DNA of 64,000 bases from Pseudonocardiaceae bacterium YIM PH 21723 (GTDB taxonomy: Bacteria > Actinomycetota > Actinomycetes > Mycobacteriales > Pseudonocardiaceae), in the NCBI GenBank assembly GCA_003600225.1, contig QZFT01000029.1, positions 39,637-103,636 on the forward strand, given 5' to 3'. The stretch's first letter is position 1. Each line of letters opens with the position of its first letter. The notes under the pieces were generated by a model. The model worked only from the letters and a program-made list of their open reading frames with translations. It did no database searches and was not told the origin of the DNA. The position numbers were made by a program, and so were the translations under genes. Positions 1-7,465 of the stretch are shown piece by piece.

Positions 1-372
1 GTTGGTGCGCGGGTAATCCGTGGACAGGTAGAGCAGGTTCCCGCTCACCGAGATGTCGTTCTGCCCGCCCGCGCACTGCACCTGGCTGGTGATCTTCGGC
101 TTGGCCGGATCGGCGATGTCGTAGACGACGAAGCCGTCGTAGTTGCCGGCGAAGGCGTAGTGGTCCTGGAAGGCGATGTCGGTCCCGAAGGACGTCTGCT
201 TGTCCATGGGCGGCTGTTTCGGCAGGTTGGCGACGTGTTGCACATTCGGGCTCGTCACCACCGTGCCGGCGGGCGGTATCTCCGCACTGACCGGAGATAC
301 CAGCAGGGTAAAGCTTGAAAAAATAGCGGTTGCGGTGAAAAGCGACCGCCTGACATATGGCCGGTTGACCAT
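1..372 (-). CDS. Secreted LVIVD-repeat protein, 5' part only (runs off the window)
   Basis: An open frame starts at ATG 372 and continues past base 1 without a stop, giving the first 124 codons. A strong ribosome site (GGGAGGT) lies about 7 nt upstream. Residues 1 to about 31 look like a Sec signal peptide (arginines, then a hydrophobic stretch ending in SPVSA). The mature part contains YAFAGNYDGFVVYDI and DPAKPKI, typical of LVIVD/choice-of-anchor beta-propeller repeats, whose biochemical role is not known. It is divergent from the DUF305 gene at 531, and these two families are often neighbours in actinobacteria. The product is likely exported and surface-associated. The C-terminal part cannot be assessed. 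Confidence 0.7.
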   Translation of the reverse strand, partial: MVNRPYVRRSLFTATAIFSSFTLLVSPVSAEIPPAGTVVTSPNVQHVANLPKQPPMDKQTSFGTDIAFQDHYAFAGNYDGFVVYDIADPAKPKITSQVQCAGGQNDISVSGNLLYLSTDYPRTN

Positions 373-530
373 ATTAGCTACCTCCCCCGGACACGGAAGA
401 TTGTCGTTCCAGGTTGCAGCATGTTCAAGTCGACCGCTGAATAACAGCCCCCATTTGAACTATTTCTGCTTCTTCGCCGGATACGTACTGTGAGGACACC
501 GTTATCGTGGGGCCGGAGGTGCCTTAACTT

Positions 531-1130
531 ATGACTGGTCGGCGATTTTTGACACTTCTTGGAGCGTTGCCGCTGGTAGGCGTGGTACTGATGATCATCT
601 TCGCTGGCGCGCATAATACTGGCGAATATTCGGTTCGGCAGCATGACGTTGTTCCTGCCGAACAGGCTTCCGCTGAGCCGGATATGGATGATGTGCACTA
701 CCTGCAGATGATGATTATGCATCACCGGCAGGCGCTGGAAATGACAGCGTTGGCACCGGGTCGTGTGCTGGATCCGCGAGTGAAATCGATTGCCAAGCGA
801 ATTGAGGTCGGTCAGGGCCCGGAGATCGACATGATGTCGGCCTGGCTCACCGACCATGGCCAGCGCGTTCCCGCGCCGGACGAGAAGCCGCACCACCCGA
901 TGCCCGGCATGGCCACGCCGGAGCAGATGGCCGCGCTCAAGGCGTCGTCCGGGGCGGAGTACGACCGGCAGTTCCTGCAGCTGATGATCACGCATCACCA
1001 GGGCGCGATCACCATGGTCGAGGATGACCGGCCGAAGCTCAGCGATGAGCAGGTCAAGCAGATGGCCGACGACGTGATCCCCTCGCAGTCCGCGGAAATC
1101 CAGCGGATGAAGGAGATTCAGGGTATGTGA
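531..1130 (+). CDS. DUF305 family exported protein
   Basis: The 199-residue product has an N-terminal membrane or signal segment (about residues 5-26, LTLLGALPLVGVVLMIIF) followed by two copies of the DUF305 signature, MMIMHHRQALEM near residue 60 and LMITHHQGAITMV near residue 146. The paired histidine/methionine motifs make a ferritin-like four-helix bundle, and metal (perhaps copper) binding is suspected in the family but not shown here. The ATG at 531 is preceded by GGAGGTG about 10 nt upstream. The gene is divergent from the LVIVD-repeat gene across a 158-bp gap, so the pair may share regulation and act together outside the membrane. Confidence 0.85.
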   Translation: MTGRRFLTLLGALPLVGVVLMIIFAGAHNTGEYSVRQHDVVPAEQASAEPDMDDVHYLQMMIMHHRQALEMTALAPGRVLDPRVKSIAKRIEVGQGPEIDMMSAWLTDHGQRVPAPDEKPHHPMPGMATPEQMAALKASSGAEYDRQFLQLMITHHQGAITMVEDDRPKLSDEQVKQMADDVIPSQSAEIQRMKEIQGM

Positions 1131-1233
1131 TCTACGGGTCGTCCAGTGTGGACCAGGTTCCGTAAACATGATCGGGATTGGTAGCTTGATCCCTGATCTT
1201 TGCGGATTCCGTTGCGCGCACTGGAGGAACGAC

Positions 1234-1911
1234 ATGAGCCCACAGCTGAAGAAGCTGTTACCGGTCGTCGTCTTCGCCTTGATCGTGCTCGGTGTGTTCG
1301 CTGTGCACAAGGGAATCCTTCCGGATCCGACCGGCACGATCTCCACGTCCGAGGGCCCGGCTCCCACGGTGGGGCACAACGATCCGGCGACCGCGAAGCA
1401 GCAGCTGGCGGCGTTGACCGTGGCCGCCGAAGGTTCGATGGCGGGTTACTCGCGGGAGAAGTTCCAGCACTGGATCACCCAGGACGGCAAGTGCGACACC
1501 CGGGAAACGGTGATCAAGCGCGACGGCACGGACGTGCAGGTGGACGCCGCGTGCAAGGCGACCAGCGGCACCTGGTTCAGCCCGTACGACGACAAGAAGA
1601 TCACCAAGGCGACCGAGCTGGACATCGACCACTGGGTTCCGCTGGCCGCCGCGTGGCGCAGCGGCGCGAAGCAGTGGACCGACGAGCAGCGCAAGCAGTT
1701 CGCCAACGACCTCACCCATCACCAGTTGATCGCGGTGAGCGCGGCCTCCAACCGGTCCAAGGGTGACCAGTCCCCGGACACCTGGAAGCCGCCGTCGACC
1801 GGGTTCTGGTGCGTGTACGCCAGCAACTGGGTCGAGGTGAAGTCCGTCTACGGCCTGACCATCAACCCGGCGGAGAAGACCGCGCTGACGGAGATGCTCG
1901 GCCGCTGCTGA
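1234..1911 (+). CDS. Secreted HNH endonuclease family protein (DUF1524/GmrSD C-terminal type)
   Basis: A 225-residue protein whose N-terminus (KKLLPVVVFALIVLGVFAV) is a signal peptide or anchor. The catalytic signature is DIDHWVPLAAAW, with the D-H pair of the beta-beta-alpha metal fold, followed by ASNRSKGDQSPDTW. Together these match the DUF1524-like HNH proteins that many actinomycetes export. The likely role is extracellular nucleic-acid hydrolysis. ATG 1234 was chosen because GGAGGA lies 5 nt upstream; the frame is open back to 1168 but the extension has no good ribosome site. The stop is followed within a few bases by a large palindromic element. Confidence 0.85.
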   Translation: MSPQLKKLLPVVVFALIVLGVFAVHKGILPDPTGTISTSEGPAPTVGHNDPATAKQQLAALTVAAEGSMAGYSREKFQHWITQDGKCDTRETVIKRDGTDVQVDAACKATSGTWFSPYDDKKITKATELDIDHWVPLAAAWRSGAKQWTDEQRKQFANDLTHHQLIAVSAASNRSKGDQSPDTWKPPSTGFWCVYASNWVEVKSVYGLTINPAEKTALTEMLGRC

Positions 1912-2180
1912 GTTGTCGGGGTCGGGTCTGGCTGTTGTCGAAAGAGGGCTTTGGAGGGGGAGACGGGCTGGGTGGCCGGTCTTTCCTGCCTGGCTGTCTG
2001 GTGGGGGCACGCCGGACTGGCTGTTCGGGGCCTTCGGGGTGACTGGGCGTGGTCGGAAATCCCGACTGGTGGTGGTTTCTGGGGGTTCTGCGGGGCTGAG
2101 GTCACGGGCTGTGTCGATCATGGGCATCTCGGTCTGGCGAGAACCGGCGACGGGGCGTTCAGTCCACTGTGGACGAATTG

Positions 2181-2238
2181 ATTGTTCCGGGTTAAAGACG
2201 TTTTCGAGGCCCTAGATAGGTCTTTAACCAGGAACAAT
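2181..2238. repeat. Central inverted repeat of element A
   Basis: Two 19-bp arms, ATTGTTCCGGGTTAAAGAC and GTCTTTAACCAGGAACAAT, are reverse complements except for one base and flank a 20-nt spacer. The same structure, inverted, is at 10714-10771 in copy B. It could be a transposase or regulator site, or a hairpin. Confidence 0.85.
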
Positions 2239-2356
2239 CCCACCCCGTTCACCCACAAGAACACCGCACGCCACAGCAACCCCACCAGCCCCGCGCAAGT
2301 CCGCGCCAAAGTGATCAAGCCCCGAAGGCCCCGAAAAGCCAGTCCGGCGTGCCCCC

Positions 2357-2448
2357 ACCCAACACGCCGGCAGGAAAGACGGGCCACCCCACCCAACACG
2401 CCGGCAGGAAAGACGGGCCACCCCACCCAACACGCCGGCAGGAAAGAC
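2357..2448. repeat. 34-bp tandem repeat inside element A (about 2.7 units)
   Basis: The block ACCCAACACGCCGGCAGGAA starts at 2357, 2391 and 2425, giving an exact 34-bp period. Copies B and C carry this block only once per arm, so copy A has locally expanded. Confidence 0.9.
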
Positions 2449-2564
2449 GCCCCCGAAACCCGTCTCCCCCTCCAAAGCCATCTTTCGCCAACAACCAAGA
2501 AGCACCCCGACGGCCGCCCAACCGCCAGACGCCCCCCCGCCCCCGCCCATGAGATGCTGGTGCC

Positions 2565-2870
2565 GTGTTTCGCCGGGTTATCGAGGACTTCGACTGCGTG
2601 CAGTGTGGGCACGCGGTCTCTGGGAACGGCTACACCAACCACTGCCCGAAGTGCCTGTGGTCGGTGCACGTGGACGAGGATCCCGGCGATCGGGCGGCCG
2701 ACTGCGGCAAGCCGATGAAGCCGGTGCACGCGTTCCTGAAGGGCGAGCGCATCCGGATCACCCATGAGTGCACCGCCTGTGGCCTGCGCAAGAACGTGAA
2801 CAGCGTGCGCGCCGACGACTACGACCAGATCCTCACCCTGATGCGGGCCTCCGCCGAACGCATGTTCTAA
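2565..2870 (+). CDS. RNHCP domain protein
   Basis: A 101-residue protein with two zinc-ribbon-like cysteine pairs: CVQCG near residue 11 and YTNHCPKCLWS near 25, the latter being the signature of the RNHCP family, plus CTACG further on. The family is small, soluble and of unknown function, probably zinc-binding. The start was taken as GTG 2565; ATG 2549 is out of frame and no strong ribosome site is seen, so the start is uncertain. It follows palindromic element A and precedes the DUF2786 gene by 55 nt. Confidence 0.8.
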   Translation: MFRRVIEDFDCVQCGHAVSGNGYTNHCPKCLWSVHVDEDPGDRAADCGKPMKPVHAFLKGERIRITHECTACGLRKNVNSVRADDYDQILTLMRASAERMF

Positions 2871-2925
2871 TTGCTCCGAACGGTCGTTCGAGCCACGGGC
2901 GACCACCTCGTCGGGGAGGCGCGAC

Positions 2926-4149
2926 ATGCGAGAGGCGACAAGCGTCAAGGAGCAGTCGGCAGACCAGCGGCCGGACATCGTCGAGACGCTGTGGTGGCTG
3001 GTCACCGGAACCCAGGTGGACCCGGCCGAACAGGCGGATGTCCTGCTGCGGAATCCGAACACCCGGCTGGTCGATCAGGCGGTGCACACCGTCTCCCTGC
3101 GGCTGCTGCGCCAGAGTTGGCAGCGTGGCTGGTTGCCCGAGGACGTACTGCAGATGTCGATCAGACGGTGCGGCGCCGAGGTGCGTTCCCTCGTCGTCGA
3201 CCTGCTGGCGGCGGAGACCGCGCAATACGCGCCGCCGACCGTCGACGAGCGGTGGCTGGAGCAGTTGCGGGCCGTCGGGGCCGAACCGTGGTGGGACCGT
3301 GAGGCCCCGCATCTGAGCCAGTGGACCGCGCGGCACGGCGTCGACCGCATTCGTGCGCTCACCTTGCTGCTGGCTGCCCAGCGCTGCTGGAGCAGGCTGC
3401 CTGTGCTCGCCCGGATCCTGCCGTTGCCGGGCTCCGCGACCCAGGCCTCCGGCGGGGTCAGGGGTGTCGATCAGAAGGTGCTGGCCCGGGTGCGTGCGCT
3501 CCTGGCGAAGGCCGAATCCACCGGCTACGCGGCCGAGGCCGAGGCGCTGTCCGCCAAGGCGCAGCAACTGATGGCCAAGCATGCCTTCGAGCGGGCCATG
3601 CTCGCCGATCCGGAACCGGTGGACCCCACCGCCGACGTGCGGCGACTCTGGCTGGATTCGCCGTACACCTCCGCCAAGTCCGCGGTGGTCTCCTCGATCG
3701 CCCGGGCCAACCGGTGCCGCGCGGTGTACTACGACAAGCTGGGTTTCGTCGCGGTCGTCGGCGACCAGACCGATCTGCAGATCGTGGAGCTGCTGGCCAC
3801 CTCGCTGCTGGTGCAGGCGACCAGGGCGATGCTCACCGAAGGCAGTCATCGCGGCCGGTTCGGCGAATCGCGTACCCGGTCCTATCGGCAGTCCTTCCTG
3901 GTCGCGTACGCCGCACGGATCGAGGAACGCCTGCAGTCCGCCAACGAGCACAGCGCGGCCGAGGTCGGCTCCGCTCTGGTGCCGGTGCTCGCCGAGCGGG
4001 AGCGGATGGTGACCGCGACCTTCGCCGAGCTGTTCCCCAATGTCCGGACGGGTACGTCGAACGCCTCCAACCCGGACGGTTGGTACGCGGGCCGGGCGGC
4101 TGCCGACCGCGCCGACCTCGGGCTCAACCGCGAGGCACTCACGGGTTAG
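2926..4149 (+). CDS. DUF2786 domain-containing protein
   Basis: A 407-residue protein. The recognisable part is around residues 180-230 (VLARVRALLAKAESTG, then EAEALSAKAQQLMAKH), the helical DUF2786 signature found in actinobacterial and phage proteins of unknown function. The N-terminal 170 residues are helical and unrecognised. The ATG at 2926 has GGGGAGG about 7 nt upstream. No membrane segment or signal peptide is evident, so it is probably cytoplasmic. It is convergent with the 2Fe-2S protein gene, with a strong hairpin between them. Confidence 0.8.
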   Translation: MREATSVKEQSADQRPDIVETLWWLVTGTQVDPAEQADVLLRNPNTRLVDQAVHTVSLRLLRQSWQRGWLPEDVLQMSIRRCGAEVRSLVVDLLAAETAQYAPPTVDERWLEQLRAVGAEPWWDREAPHLSQWTARHGVDRIRALTLLLAAQRCWSRLPVLARILPLPGSATQASGGVRGVDQKVLARVRALLAKAESTGYAAEAEALSAKAQQLMAKHAFERAMLADPEPVDPTADVRRLWLDSPYTSAKSAVVSSIARANRCRAVYYDKLGFVAVVGDQTDLQIVELLATSLLVQATRAMLTEGSHRGRFGESRTRSYRQSFLVAYAARIEERLQSANEHSAAEVGSALVPVLAERERMVTATFAELFPNVRTGTSNASNPDGWYAGRAAADRADLGLNREALTG

Positions 4150-4162
4150 CGCCTGACTCCGA

Positions 4163-4209
4163 AGTTGACGATGTTCGCGGCGAGGAACGAGCCCCGAACA
4201 TCGTCAACT
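4163..4209. terminator. Hairpin between convergent genes
   Basis: AGTTGACGATGTTCG (4163-4177) and CGAACATCGTCAACT (4195-4209) form a perfect 15-bp stem with a 17-nt loop, between two convergent stop codons. It has no U-tract, as is common in actinomycetes, and probably acts in both directions. Confidence 0.7.
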
Positions 4210-4245
4210 CCGGGACCCTCTCGTCCAGAGGGCGAGCCGCAAGTC

Positions 4246-4971
4246 CTAACCGCCGGGGACCTTGTCCAGTACGCAGTCGCCGCAGAGGCCGCCGCCGGGA
4301 ACCCGGTAGTACAGGCAACAGCTGGTGCGGCGGAAGCGCAGCGGTCGCAGGGCGAACGCTCCGGTCTCCCGCAGTGCCGGCTGTGCCAGCAGTTCCATCG
4401 CCAGTTCCTCGGCGGCGACCAGGTTCGGCACCTGTGCGGTGGACAGCACGCGCAGGCTGCCGACCAACGCCGAGGCGGCATTGCCGCGCAGCAGTCCGCT
4501 CGCCAGCGTCACGTGTTGCGCCAGTGCTTGCTCGAATGGAGCAAGATGGCCGTCGAGCACCTCGGTGAGCACGGCTGCCGCGGTGTCGGCCGGCTGCCAG
4601 GCTCGCGCATCGTCCAGGCGCAGTGCCATGCCGCTGCCGGGCGGCATCGCCCACCGCATCTGCTCGGCGGGCAGCCGGACCAGTGCCGGTGTCCCGTCCT
4701 CGGACAGTGCGGCGGCCCCCAGCAAAGGGGACCACAATCGCGCTGCCAGGCCCAGGTGCAGGATGGACGCGGCCACCCGGCGTTCCGGATTGCCGATTCG
4801 GCCGCGGACATCGTCGACCAACCGCAGCAGTTCTCCGGCTCCATCCGGCGAATACAGTTCGGACAGTCGGCCCCAGATTGGCGGCTCCGAAGTGTCCGAA
4901 ACCGGCGTAAGCTGGAAATACATACCGAGTTGTGCGATGGCCCGAAGTCGTGCGGCCATCTGATCGTTCAT
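4246..4971 (-). CDS. (2Fe-2S)-binding protein, FhuF-like ferric reductase C-terminal type
   Basis: A 241-residue protein ending in RRTSCCLYYRVPGGGLCGDC, the C-C-x10-C-x2-C cluster motif of FhuF-type siderophore-iron reductases. Such proteins bind a 2Fe-2S cluster and reduce ferric iron released from siderophores in the cytoplasm. The N-terminal 200 residues are helix-rich and weakly conserved, as usual for the family. No siderophore transport or synthesis gene lies nearby, so the substrate is unknown. It starts at ATG 4971, is convergent with the DUF2786 gene and divergent from the glutamate-cysteine ligase gene. Confidence 0.8.
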   Translation of the reverse strand: MNDQMAARLRAIAQLGMYFQLTPVSDTSEPPIWGRLSELYSPDGAGELLRLVDDVRGRIGNPERRVAASILHLGLAARLWSPLLGAAALSEDGTPALVRLPAEQMRWAMPPGSGMALRLDDARAWQPADTAAAVLTEVLDGHLAPFEQALAQHVTLASGLLRGNAASALVGSLRVLSTAQVPNLVAAEELAMELLAQPALRETGAFALRPLRFRRTSCCLYYRVPGGGLCGDCVLDKVPGG

Positions 4972-5113
4972 CGAATTCCTTTTCCCTTCGCTGTTCTGGA
5001 ATTCCCGCTACTGCAAGTGATCGACTGGTTCACCTTATTGTTCTACGCCTTCCGTTGTTTGGCCCGATTACCATTCAGAGGCCCGAGACGACCATCGCCG
5101 CTGGGAGCAATCG

Positions 5114-6334
5114 GTGAGTCAGCAAGACTTCATGATCGGCCAGAATCTGGCCCGGCCAGGCACGATAGCCGTGCCTGAGCCGCGCTCCGCCGAACACGCG
5201 AATGAGCAATTCGGTCAACTGACGCTGGGTGTTGAGGAAGAGTTTCTGCTTGTCGACGCGGAAACAGGCGCCTTATCGCCGGCTGCGATCGAGGTCATCG
5301 ATACCGTCTCCGAGGGCCATTCTGTTGGTCGTACCGGAGTGTTGCCTGGGCAGTTGACTGTGCAATCCGAGGTAACCCGATTTCAGATCGAGACCGCCTC
5401 TCCCGTGTGCCGAAGCCTCAGTGAGCTGCACGAGCACCTGCAGCGTATGCGGCGCACGGTGGACACCGCAGCGGGCAAACACGGCCTGCGCCTGATCGCC
5501 ACCGGCGCCTCGCCGCACCCGTTGCCCGCTGACCTTCCGTGGACCGACACCCCACGTTTCCGCCGGGTGGCCCGGCATTTCGGCGCGCTGTCCGAGAGCC
5601 TGACCACCTGTGGCTGTCACGTGCACATCGGCATCCCCGACACCCAGTATGCCGTCGGAGTGATCAACTACCTGCGGCGCTGGCTGCCCTTGCTGCTGGC
5701 CATCTCGGGCAACTCCCCGCTGTGGCAGGGCAAGGACACCCGCTACTCCAGCTGGCGATACCTGATGTGGGACCGGCTGCCCACCAGCGGGCCGCCGCCG
5801 TGGTCGGCCTCCGCCGCCGACTACGAGAGCGCCCTCCAGGGCATGCTGACCAGTGGTGCCGCGCTCGACCGGGGCACCGTCTACTGGGACATCCGGCTGT
5901 CCAGCCACGCGCCGACCATCGAGGTGCGGATCGCCGACGTGGCGCCCACCGCCCGGGACGCGGTCCTGCTGGCCGCGTTGATCCGGGCGATGGCCGCCAC
6001 CGCGTTGAGCGAGCTGCGCACCGGCCACCAGGCGATCAAGGTGGGCAGGTCGACGCTGCGGTCCCACCTGTGGCATGCAGCCCGGCACGGCCTGGTCGGC
6101 CTGATGACCGATCCGTCCGGTGGCGGCAGGCTGCCCGGTGAGGTCCTCGCGGACCGGTTGGTCGAGCGAGTGCGTCCCGCGTTGGAGGACGCGGGCGACA
6201 TGGATGTCGTGGTGGAGCTGCTCAGTGAGCTGCGCCGCCGGGGCACCGGTGCCGACCGGCAGCGCAAGGCCTTCCGCCGTCACGAATCGGTCGCCGACGT
6301 CATCGAGCTGCTACTGGCTCAGACGACGAGCTGA
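5114..6334 (+). CDS. Glutamate-cysteine ligase family protein (YbdK/carboxylate-amine ligase type)
   Basis: A 406-residue protein with GVEEEFLLVD near residue 39 (ATP/glutamate site), CGCHVHIGI near 170 and SGNSPLWQGKDTRYSSWR near 199, characteristic of the YbdK branch of glutamate-cysteine ligases. The family forms an amide between a carboxylate (glutamate) and an amine such as cysteine using ATP; in actinomycetes a relative (EgtA) feeds ergothioneine synthesis, but no egt genes are adjacent, so the substrate is open. The GTG start at 5114 has GGGAG upstream. The 3' end overlaps the convergent yidC gene by 35 bp. Confidence 0.8.
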   Translation: MSQQDFMIGQNLARPGTIAVPEPRSAEHANEQFGQLTLGVEEEFLLVDAETGALSPAAIEVIDTVSEGHSVGRTGVLPGQLTVQSEVTRFQIETASPVCRSLSELHEHLQRMRRTVDTAAGKHGLRLIATGASPHPLPADLPWTDTPRFRRVARHFGALSESLTTCGCHVHIGIPDTQYAVGVINYLRRWLPLLLAISGNSPLWQGKDTRYSSWRYLMWDRLPTSGPPPWSASAADYESALQGMLTSGAALDRGTVYWDIRLSSHAPTIEVRIADVAPTARDAVLLAALIRAMAATALSELRTGHQAIKVGRSTLRSHLWHAARHGLVGLMTDPSGGGRLPGEVLADRLVERVRPALEDAGDMDVVVELLSELRRRGTGADRQRKAFRRHESVADVIELLLAQTTS

Positions 6335-7007
6335 TCCCGCGGCGCAGGTACGCCCGTTCCGCCACTGTCCAGCTGGTGCTGATCAACACGTACACGCAGG
6401 CGGCCAGTGGCAGGAACGCGGTGACCAGCACCGTGCCGTAGGGCAGCACCCGAACCAGCCTGGCCATGGTCTGCGCGCCGGGCTGGTCCGGGTCCGCCAC
6501 GGTCGTCTGCTGCCGGGCCGCCCAGCGGGCGGACAGGTGTCCGACCAGCAGGAACAAGGCCGCCAAGCCCATGAACACCAGCGTCTGGGCACCGCTGACC
6601 GAGGCCCAGTGCATGCCCAGCGGCACATCGAACACGGTCGCGGTGAGCAGCTGGTTGGGCGCGCCGCCGACGACGTCGCTGGTGAACATCCGGTACATGA
6701 TCATGAGGAACGGCATCTGCAGCAGCAGCGGCATGCAGCCGGCGAACATGGCGGTGCCCTGGGTGGAGTTGAGCTCCAGGAGCTCCTTGTCCAGCTTCTT
6801 CTTGTTGCCCTTGTGCTTGTCCTGAAGCGCCTTGACCTTGGTCATGTACTCGGTGCGCGTCGTCTCCCCGCGCACGGCCGCCCGGCTGAGCGGATGCAGC
6901 AGCAGTCGGATCCCGACGACGAAACAGGCGATCGCCGCTACCGGGCCGACCAGCGGGGTGAGGGAGTTGACCAGGGTGTAGGCGAGTTCCACGGGTACTT
7001 CGAACAT
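6300..7007 (-). CDS. yidC: YidC/Oxa1 family membrane protein insertase
   Basis: A 235-residue protein with the YidC core: a first membrane helix (LVGPVAAIACFVVGIRLLL) followed by the conserved basic residue region, a charged cytoplasmic hairpin (KALQDKHKGNKKKLDKE), then LLQMPFLMIMYRMF and two more helices. It inserts and folds membrane proteins. It lacks the long N-terminal domain of Gram-negative YidC and has no basic C-terminal tail. ATG 7007 is preferred over the upstream in-frame ATG 7061 because the family begins at this helix and GGGGA precedes it. It lies downstream of a DUF6412 gene on the same strand. It is probably a second, accessory YidC, since the housekeeping copy normally sits near the origin with rnpA. 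Confidence 0.85.
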   Translation of the reverse strand: MFEVPVELAYTLVNSLTPLVGPVAAIACFVVGIRLLLHPLSRAAVRGETTRTEYMTKVKALQDKHKGNKKKLDKELLELNSTQGTAMFAGCMPLLLQMPFLMIMYRMFTSDVVGGAPNQLLTATVFDVPLGMHWASVSGAQTLVFMGLAALFLLVGHLSARWAARQQTTVADPDQPGAQTMARLVRVLPYGTVLVTAFLPLAACVYVLISTSWTVAERAYLRRGISSSSEPVAAR

Positions 7008-7102
7008 GGTGATTCCCCAAAGAGAGGTGTGCGGAATGGTGGGCGTACGAGGGCGCGCCACCGCATCCCGGTAGGGGAATCAGGCGTAGTTGAAGCGCGG
7101 CC

Positions 7103-7393
7103 CTAGAAGGGGCCGCATCCCGGTGCTCGTGGGCGGGACCGCCCAGCCGCGTCGGGATCGCGAAGCCGCAGGTAGCGGCTGTGTTCCGCGCGTTCGCGCA
7201 GGGACCTCGACCGGCTGCGGACCCGGGCCGGTTCCCGCAGGCCGACCGCGACGTGCACGACGGCCAGCAGCAGTACCGCGGTGGTGAATGCCGCAACGGC
7301 GAGAGCGAGTACATCGGCTGCGGGCGTACCGATGGCGAACGACGGGATGGCAATCCCGAACATCGCCAGCAACAGCTGCAACCGGAAACTCAC
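7103..7393 (-). CDS. DUF6412-like small membrane protein
   Basis: A 96-residue protein with two hydrophobic segments (about residues 5-25 and 29-50) and a basic, arginine-rich tail containing LRLRDPDAAGRSRPRAPG. That tail and the position directly upstream of a short YidC gene are typical of DUF6412 proteins in actinobacteria. The function is unknown; a role with the insertase is inferred from gene order. It is separated from yidC by 95 nt and reads in the same direction, so the two are likely co-transcribed. Confidence 0.65.
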   Translation of the reverse strand: MSFRLQLLLAMFGIAIPSFAIGTPAADVLALAVAAFTTAVLLLAVVHVAVGLREPARVRSRSRSLRERAEHSRYLRLRDPDAAGRSRPRAPGCGPF

Positions 7394-7411
7394 GTCCGCG
7401 AGTATAGCGAG

Positions 7412-7454
7412 AGATTCTGCAGAAAGTGCGGTCTCTGCACTTTCTGCAGAATCT
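7412..7454. repeat. Perfect hairpin with TTCTGCAGAAAGTGC arms, intergenic copy
   Basis: AGATTCTGCAGAAAGTGC (7412-7429) and its exact reverse complement (7437-7454) form an 18-bp stem with a 7-nt loop, starting 11 nt after the stop of the CoA-transferase gene. Nearly the same hairpin is found inside the AtuA-family gene at 16266-16314. It may end transcription, but the second copy shows it is a repeat family. Confidence 0.85.
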
Positions 7455-7465
7455 GCTCCCGATCT

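Larger units (their letters stand above)
1918..2508. repeat. Large palindromic repeat element, copy A
   Basis: This about 591-bp non-coding stretch fills the gap between the HNH and RNHCP genes. Its ends are inverted copies of each other: the left arm contains TTTGGAGGGGGAGACGGG and CTTTCCTGCC with GTGGGGGCACGCCGGACTGG, and the right arm carries the complements of all three blocks in reverse order. A 58-bp inverted repeat sits in the middle (2181-2238) and a 34-bp tandem repeat in the right arm. An inverted copy lies at 10511-11037, and a copy with the same arms but another core lies at 54516-54997. It encodes no convincing protein. Start and end are estimated from where the arm match fades. 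Confidence 0.85.

Noticed and set aside
1918..2508. Protein-coding frames inside palindromic element A (and in B, C)
   Set aside because: All frames are proline/arginine or glycine/tryptophan-rich repeats of the arms, lack ribosome sites and are not conserved between copies.
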